Assembly: GCA_945861565.1 (NCBI GenBank)
Contig: CAMAUY010000009.1
Location: forward strand, 17,438-81,437
DNA: 64,000 nucleotides
Reading direction: 5' to 3'
From: Akkermansia muciniphila
GTDB lineage: Bacteria > Verrucomicrobiota > Verrucomicrobiia > Limisphaerales > UBA9464
In this document: positions 60,098 through 64,000 of the stretch, piece by piece
How the letters are laid out: each line of letters starts with the position of its first letter
Numbering within the stretch: position 1 is the first letter of the stretch
Translations under genes and position numbers: made by a program
Notes under the pieces: model-generated
Told to the model about the DNA's origin: nothing
Database searches by the model: none
The model's input: only the letters and a program-made list of their open reading frames with translations

Positions 60098-62680
60098 TTA
60101 CGAATCGAATACCCGATCGACGAGAGCGGCGACCTTTGCGGCGAGGCCTGCCACGTAGGGCGGGAGGAGCATCGAGCGGTGGTCGCCACCCACCGGGTGC
60201 ACGTCGAGATCGGCGACGAGGGGCCGGCACCGCCGGTCGACGTCGTTGCCCGCCACCTTCAGCAGCGTCACCGGGAACGCAGCACGTGCCGGCTCGTAGT
60301 CGGCCATCGCCCGGCCGAGGATGTACTGGAACGCACGGTAGCGCAGGACACTCTTGCTCGGCTTACCGGGTCGCAACGCGATGAGCTTCACGCGCAGCAG
60401 TGAGAGCCGGGCGTCGACACCGTGCGGCACGGCCCCGACGGCCTCGCGGAGGGTGCGGGCACGGATCTTCTGAGCGAGGCGCTGCGGCTGCTTGTCGGGA
60501 TCTGGGTTGCCGCCCTTACGTCGGCCGGGCGCCGCGTCGAGCAGCACGAGGTGCACAGGTCGTCCGGAGGCGTGGAGCTGTTGGGCGATCTCATAGGCGA
60601 CCGTGCCGCCCGCCGAGTAGCCGAGCAGCACGCACGGAGCTCCGGGCTCGAGTCGGTGCTCGATCACGGATCGTGCGCTGGAGGCATGCGCTGCAATCGT
60701 ACGATCGGGCTCTCCCGGCCGGTGAAGGCCCTGCGGTTCGATCACCACAAGCGGCTGCTCGTCGCCAAGCGACTGCGCGAGCGCACGGAACGTCAGCGCG
60801 GTGCCGCCGCCACCGGGGATCGCGAACAGCGCCGGGCGCGAGCCCATGGCATTGAGCTCGACCGCTGTCGTCGACGAGACTGCCGGACCCTCGGCGAGTC
60901 GCTTCGCAAACGCTGCCGCCGAGCGGCATTCCAGCAACGCCGTTGGATCGAGCTCGCCCAGGTCTGCATCCGACACGATCGCGCAGAGCTCAACTGCGCC
61001 GAGCGAGTCGAGGCCCAGACTCCAGACATCGTCGTCAGGGCCCACGTCACCGAGATCAAGCAGGCGGGCCACCTGATCGACCAGCCACCACTCGAGTTCC
61101 GACATCTCCTCGCGGGGCGCTGTGCTCCGCCAACGTGTGAGCTGGCTCGACCGCAGCGCGGTGCGGTCGAGTTTGTTGCGCTCGTTGCGCGGCAGTTCGT
61201 CGTGGCGAACCAATAGCGCCGGCATCAGGTGCCTCGGGAGTCTCGCTTCGAGCTGTGTTCGTACGGCTTCGGGTGTCAACGTCGGGTCGTCGACGCGGAG
61301 GTGTGCGACGAGACGTGTCTTGCCGTTCGGGGTCCGGTGCGGCAGAACGGCCGCATTGCCGATGCCCGGGATGAGGCGCAGCGCCTCCTCGGATTCGCTT
61401 GGCCCGACGAGCATGCCGTTGATCTTGACCATCTCGTCGATGCGGCCACGGTGGTGGTAGAGGCCGTCGCCGTCGATCACCACAATGTCACCGCTGAGCC
61501 ACCACCGCATCCCCTCACCGTCGATGATGAAACGCTTCGCCGTCAGCTCGGGCTCACTGAGGTAGTACAACGCGCATGGGTCGCCGACGACCAGTTGGTT
61601 CGACGAACCCCCGCCGTCGACGGGACTTAGCCGAATGCGCCACGGCTCGGTCGGGCGACCCATCGGTACGCGACCCTCGCCGATGGGATCCTGCGGGCCG
61701 ACGACGTAGCGCATCGCCGGACCCGACTCGCTGGACCCGAAACCCGTGCCGATGGTGACCGTCGGCGCCGCCAGGGCACGAAGCGGGGCCACCAACTCAT
61801 AGCTGAGCGCCTCTCCCCCCGTTCTGATCCAGGTGACCGAACCCAGGCGCCTCGCACCGTTCGCGGCCCTCAACAACACGGCCGCCAGCGTGGTCCCGAG
61901 ACTGAGCTCGTCGATCTGGTGGTGGTCGAGCCAGTCGAGCAACGAATCGGCGTCGACCGAACTGGGGTCGATGATGTGGAGGGACCCGCCCGTTGCGATG
62001 GTCAGGAGCCGGCCGAGACCCCCTGAGAAGCTGAACGGCCGCAGCTGACCATGACGTGACGGGAGTCCATCGCGAGCGGCGCCGCGATTTTCCTCGCTCT
62101 GCGCCGAGCGTTCGAAGGCCGACCAACGCCGCACCACGCCCTTCGGGCGCCCCGTGGAGCCGGAGGTGAACACCACCAGACCGGGATCCCCGGGTGCGAC
62201 CGCCACCGGTGCCGCCCCGCCGGACTCGTGCCCGGACGCGAGAATCGGCCGCACACCGGCGGGCAGGAACGCCGAGTACGCGGGGTCGGCGACCACCGCC
62301 TCCGTGGGGTGGCCGAGGCGTGCGAACAGTTGGGCGACACGGTCCTTGGGCAGCGTCGCCTCGATCGGCGTGAAGGGCCTGCCTGCTCGGATGACCCCCT
62401 GCAGTGCGACGACAGCCTCGACCGAGCGGTCGACGACCACCGGCAGCCAGGACGGCTGATCCACCTGGCCGGTGGGCGACGACCCGACGAGGCGTCCGGC
62501 CAGCGCTGCGGCAAGGCTGCCGAGTTCGCCGAAGGTCATCGAACGACGGACATCACAGACAGCGAGGTTGTCGGGTGTGTCGCGCGCCCAACGTTCCAGT
62601 CCGCTAGCGACAACGGACGGCGCGGCAGCCCCGGGCTTTCCCGTGCTGAGTTGCCCGGCAGTGGGAGCATTGGGACTCAT
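60098..62680 (-). CDS. Single-module NRPS-like protein (A-T-TE), foreign-looking
   Basis: 860 aa. The adenylation domain (about 25-510) has VVFTSGSTGRPKGVVRRW, FGSSESGPAMRYV, RWWLSGDIVVIDGDGLYHHR and LPRNERNKLDR with the catalytic Lys. The carrier protein (about 525-600) has DDDVWSLGLDSLGAVEL with the phosphopantetheine Ser. The thioesterase (about 615-860) has LLGYSAGGTVAYEIA (GxSxG) and a late GGDHRSM His. There is no condensation domain, so it may activate one acyl or amino acid and release or transfer it. Codon use is strongly G/C-ending and looks actinobacterial, unlike both flanks. It is either a transferred gene or a join from another organism. Confidence 0.9.
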   Translation of the reverse strand: MSPNAPTAGQLSTGKPGAAAPSVVASGLERWARDTPDNLAVCDVRRSMTFGELGSLAAALAGRLVGSSPTGQVDQPSWLPVVVDRSVEAVVALQGVIRAGRPFTPIEATLPKDRVAQLFARLGHPTEAVVADPAYSAFLPAGVRPILASGHESGGAAPVAVAPGDPGLVVFTSGSTGRPKGVVRRWSAFERSAQSEENRGAARDGLPSRHGQLRPFSFSGGLGRLLTIATGGSLHIIDPSSVDADSLLDWLDHHQIDELSLGTTLAAVLLRAANGARRLGSVTWIRTGGEALSYELVAPLRALAAPTVTIGTGFGSSESGPAMRYVVGPQDPIGEGRVPMGRPTEPWRIRLSPVDGGGSSNQLVVGDPCALYYLSEPELTAKRFIIDGEGMRWWLSGDIVVIDGDGLYHHRGRIDEMVKINGMLVGPSESEEALRLIPGIGNAAVLPHRTPNGKTRLVAHLRVDDPTLTPEAVRTQLEARLPRHLMPALLVRHDELPRNERNKLDRTALRSSQLTRWRSTAPREEMSELEWWLVDQVARLLDLGDVGPDDDVWSLGLDSLGAVELCAIVSDADLGELDPTALLECRSAAAFAKRLAEGPAVSSTTAVELNAMGSRPALFAIPGGGGTALTFRALAQSLGDEQPLVVIEPQGLHRPGEPDRTIAAHASSARSVIEHRLEPGAPCVLLGYSAGGTVAYEIAQQLHASGRPVHLVLLDAAPGRRKGGNPDPDKQPQRLAQKIRARTLREAVGAVPHGVDARLSLLRVKLIALRPGKPSKSVLRYRAFQYILGRAMADYEPARAAFPVTLLKVAGNDVDRRCRPLVADLDVHPVGGDHRSMLLPPYVAGLAAKVAALVDRVFDS

Positions 62681-62844
62681 GGCGTGGCTACGCTAGCCGC
62701 GTGCAGTGACGACGACCCTACAGGCTATCCGGCCCCCATTCAACCGCACCTGCTGTTCAAACACGGTGCCCACCGACTCGAACGGGGAAGCTCCGACGGT
62801 GCCGTCGCCTGCCACTCCCTCAGAGTTGAAGGCCTGGGCACTCA

Positions 62845-63819
62845 TCAAGCAACCGTTCGGGCATGCAGCGCGTCGATTACGAGATCAGTCATTTGTCGAG
62901 TTCCGGCCACACGGTCCGCCCCCTCAGCCAAGTCAACGGTGCGCCAGCCATCCTTCCAAACAGCGCGGATCGCCGCCTCGATGGAGTCGGCGATGTCGCC
63001 GAACCCGAAGCTCTCTCGTACCATCATCGCGGCGGCAAGAATTTGTCCGACCGGGTTAGCGCGGTCCGAACCGGCGAGGTCGTAGGCCGCGCCATGGTTC
63101 GTTTGATAAAAGGCGGTCCCGGTTGCAGAAAAATTTCCTCCGTAGGTCAACGCCCGGGATCCGAGCAGGAGACCGCCGAGATCGGACAGAATGTCACCAA
63201 AAAGATTCGGAGCCACGATCACGTCGAATTCGAGCGGGTGCTGGATCAATCGATAGGCGGCGTAGTCGATGTCCAGAAACGAACAGTCGATCCCGTTCGT
63301 GGCCGCAATTTCACTGGCACAGTCCCGCCACAGCGCACTGATGCTGGGTGCGCCGGATTCCTTGTAGATCACGGCCAACCGACGGTGCCGCTTACCGGCG
63401 ATCCGTGCCGCGACCTGGACCACGCGCCGGACCTGGGTTTCGGAGTAGCAAAACGTGTGGCTCCCGACACGGCCCTCCTTGGGACGCTGAGTGGTTTCCC
63501 AATGTCCTTGGTACAACCCGGAGGTTCCCTCACGCACGACGAGAATATTTAAGCCCGTCGTATGTCCCGGCCGCATCCGCCCCGAACCCGTGAGCTCGGG
63601 ATGGACGACGATCGGGCTAAGTTTGCAGAACAGATCGAAGCGCGATCGGACGTCGTATACATAGCGGCCTCCGCCGGCGCCGCTGAAAATGACTCCGCCC
63701 CGAGAAAAAATCCCCGCACAGAAGTTAATCGCCTCTTCAGGCAGGGCCTTGCCGAAACGCCCCTCGGCGGGGCGTCCGATTTCCCCACCGAACTCGCATT
63801 GGATCTTGATTCCCTTCAA
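62845..63819 (-). CDS. Isocitrate/isopropylmalate dehydrogenase-family protein with defective N-terminus
   Basis: 324 aa from a TTG at 63819. Family motifs: GRMRPGHTTGLNILVVREGT, GRVGSHTFCYSETQVRR, VIVAPNLFGDILSDLGG, FYQTNHGAAYDLAGSDRANP and QILAAAMMVRESFGFGD. The substrate loop and NAD site are those of the beta-decarboxylating dehydrogenase family (leuB/tartrate type). The N-terminal strand with GDGIGPE is missing. Immediately upstream in frame the codons read PECALDVTRAACALKG, as if the tail of that motif survived, then a TGA at 63865-63867. Either the gene is a pseudogene or a frameshift or misjoin lies there. Start and activity are doubtful. Confidence 0.75.
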   Translation of the reverse strand: MKGIKIQCEFGGEIGRPAEGRFGKALPEEAINFCAGIFSRGGVIFSGAGGGRYVYDVRSRFDLFCKLSPIVVHPELTGSGRMRPGHTTGLNILVVREGTSGLYQGHWETTQRPKEGRVGSHTFCYSETQVRRVVQVAARIAGKRHRRLAVIYKESGAPSISALWRDCASEIAATNGIDCSFLDIDYAAYRLIQHPLEFDVIVAPNLFGDILSDLGGLLLGSRALTYGGNFSATGTAFYQTNHGAAYDLAGSDRANPVGQILAAAMMVRESFGFGDIADSIEAAIRAVWKDGWRTVDLAEGADRVAGTRQMTDLVIDALHARTVA

Positions 63820-63982
63820 GGCACAAGCGGCGCGCGTGACGTCGAGCGCGCACTCAGGGCAGTTTCAAGAAAAGTGGATTGGCCGGATTGGTTGAAGGAT
63901 GGACCCGCGGAAGAACAATAGGCAGGCGGGATATTGAGAACTCGGCTGATTTTTCACAATGGCCACGCTTGAAAGTAAGCGC

Positions 63983-64000
63983 ATGGCTTCTTGAAGCCAT
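63983..64000. repeat. Perfect 18-bp palindrome at the window end
   Basis: ATGGCTTC and GAAGCCAT are exact reverse complements with only TT between (63983-63990/63993-64000). The two-base loop is too tight for a normal hairpin. It could be a protein-binding site, part of a longer inverted repeat beyond the window, or a contig-end artefact. Confidence 0.5.

Noticed and set aside
60422..61216. 264-codon plus-strand frame in the NRPS-like gene
   Set aside because: High-GC DNA opens many antisense frames; no domain and full overlap with the A-T-TE gene.
62228..63085. 285-codon plus-strand frame joining the NRPS-like and dehydrogenase genes
   Set aside because: Crosses the composition boundary and is antisense to both genes.

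Overview
The window looks like a chromosomal segment of a Gram-negative bacterium of the PVC group, most likely Verrucomicrobiota (Pedosphaerales/Limisphaerales type). The evidence is the mix of gene families: a secreted sulfatase with a DUF3604 protein, a MoxR-DUF58-BatA operon, a zinc-ribbon plus membrane-anchor small protein, a GxxExxY remnant, a squalene-type C30 carotenoid set, outer-membrane export proteins and short palindromic intergenic elements. Placement is by family recognition only. No rRNA, tRNA or CRISPR array was seen.

Layout. 1-3.2 kb: sulfatase and truncated DUF3604 protein (minus). 3.5-8.0 kb: exopolysaccharide export operon (beta-barrel, polysaccharide export protein, BY-kinase), then convergent genes for an orphan histidine kinase and a copper-handling SCO lipoprotein. 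10.8-13.2 kb: subtilisin-like protease and a lipoprotein. 13.3-22.6 kb: one long plus-strand block with MoxR, DUF58 and BatA, then an iron-type ABC binding protein, a permease fused to an NHL propeller, and a PQQ-propeller protein. 22.6-23.9 kb: a graveyard of truncated genes of defence-island type. 24-25.1 kb: a TIM-barrel protein. 25.3-32.0 kb: staphyloxanthin-like carotenoid genes (crtO, crtQ, crtN, a TPR gene, aldH, crtP). 32.1-37.1 kb: a CHAT-CHASE2 cyclase-DUF928 operon. 37.3-39.1 kb: a divergent glutaminase with STAS and cyclic-nucleotide-binding domains. 39.5-45.4 kb: a HYR-repeat surface protein and a two-partner secretion pair. 45.6-47.2 kb: a SUMF1-domain protein and a zinc-ribbon protein. 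47.3-57.7 kb: housekeeping run (uvrA, truB, ribF, metG, rpoN, CAAX protease, RluA-methyltransferase fusion). 57.9-60 kb: MFS transporter and creatininase. 60.1-62.7 kb: a one-module NRPS-like gene whose codon use looks actinobacterial. 62.8-63.8 kb: an isopropylmalate-dehydrogenase-like gene with a defective N-terminus.

How the genes work together. The carotenoid genes supply every step of the staphyloxanthin-type pathway after the C30 backbone is made, but no synthase is visible. The 32-45 kb region is the most suggestive. A caspase-like CHAT protein, a membrane adenylate cyclase and DUF928 form a tight operon beside a glutaminase with an intact cyclic-nucleotide-binding cassette and an exported TpsA/TpsB pair. 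It may be a cAMP-linked surface or cell-fate module; that function is inference. The foreign-looking 60-62.7 kb gene and the damaged gene next to it could reflect horizontal transfer or a chimeric assembly.
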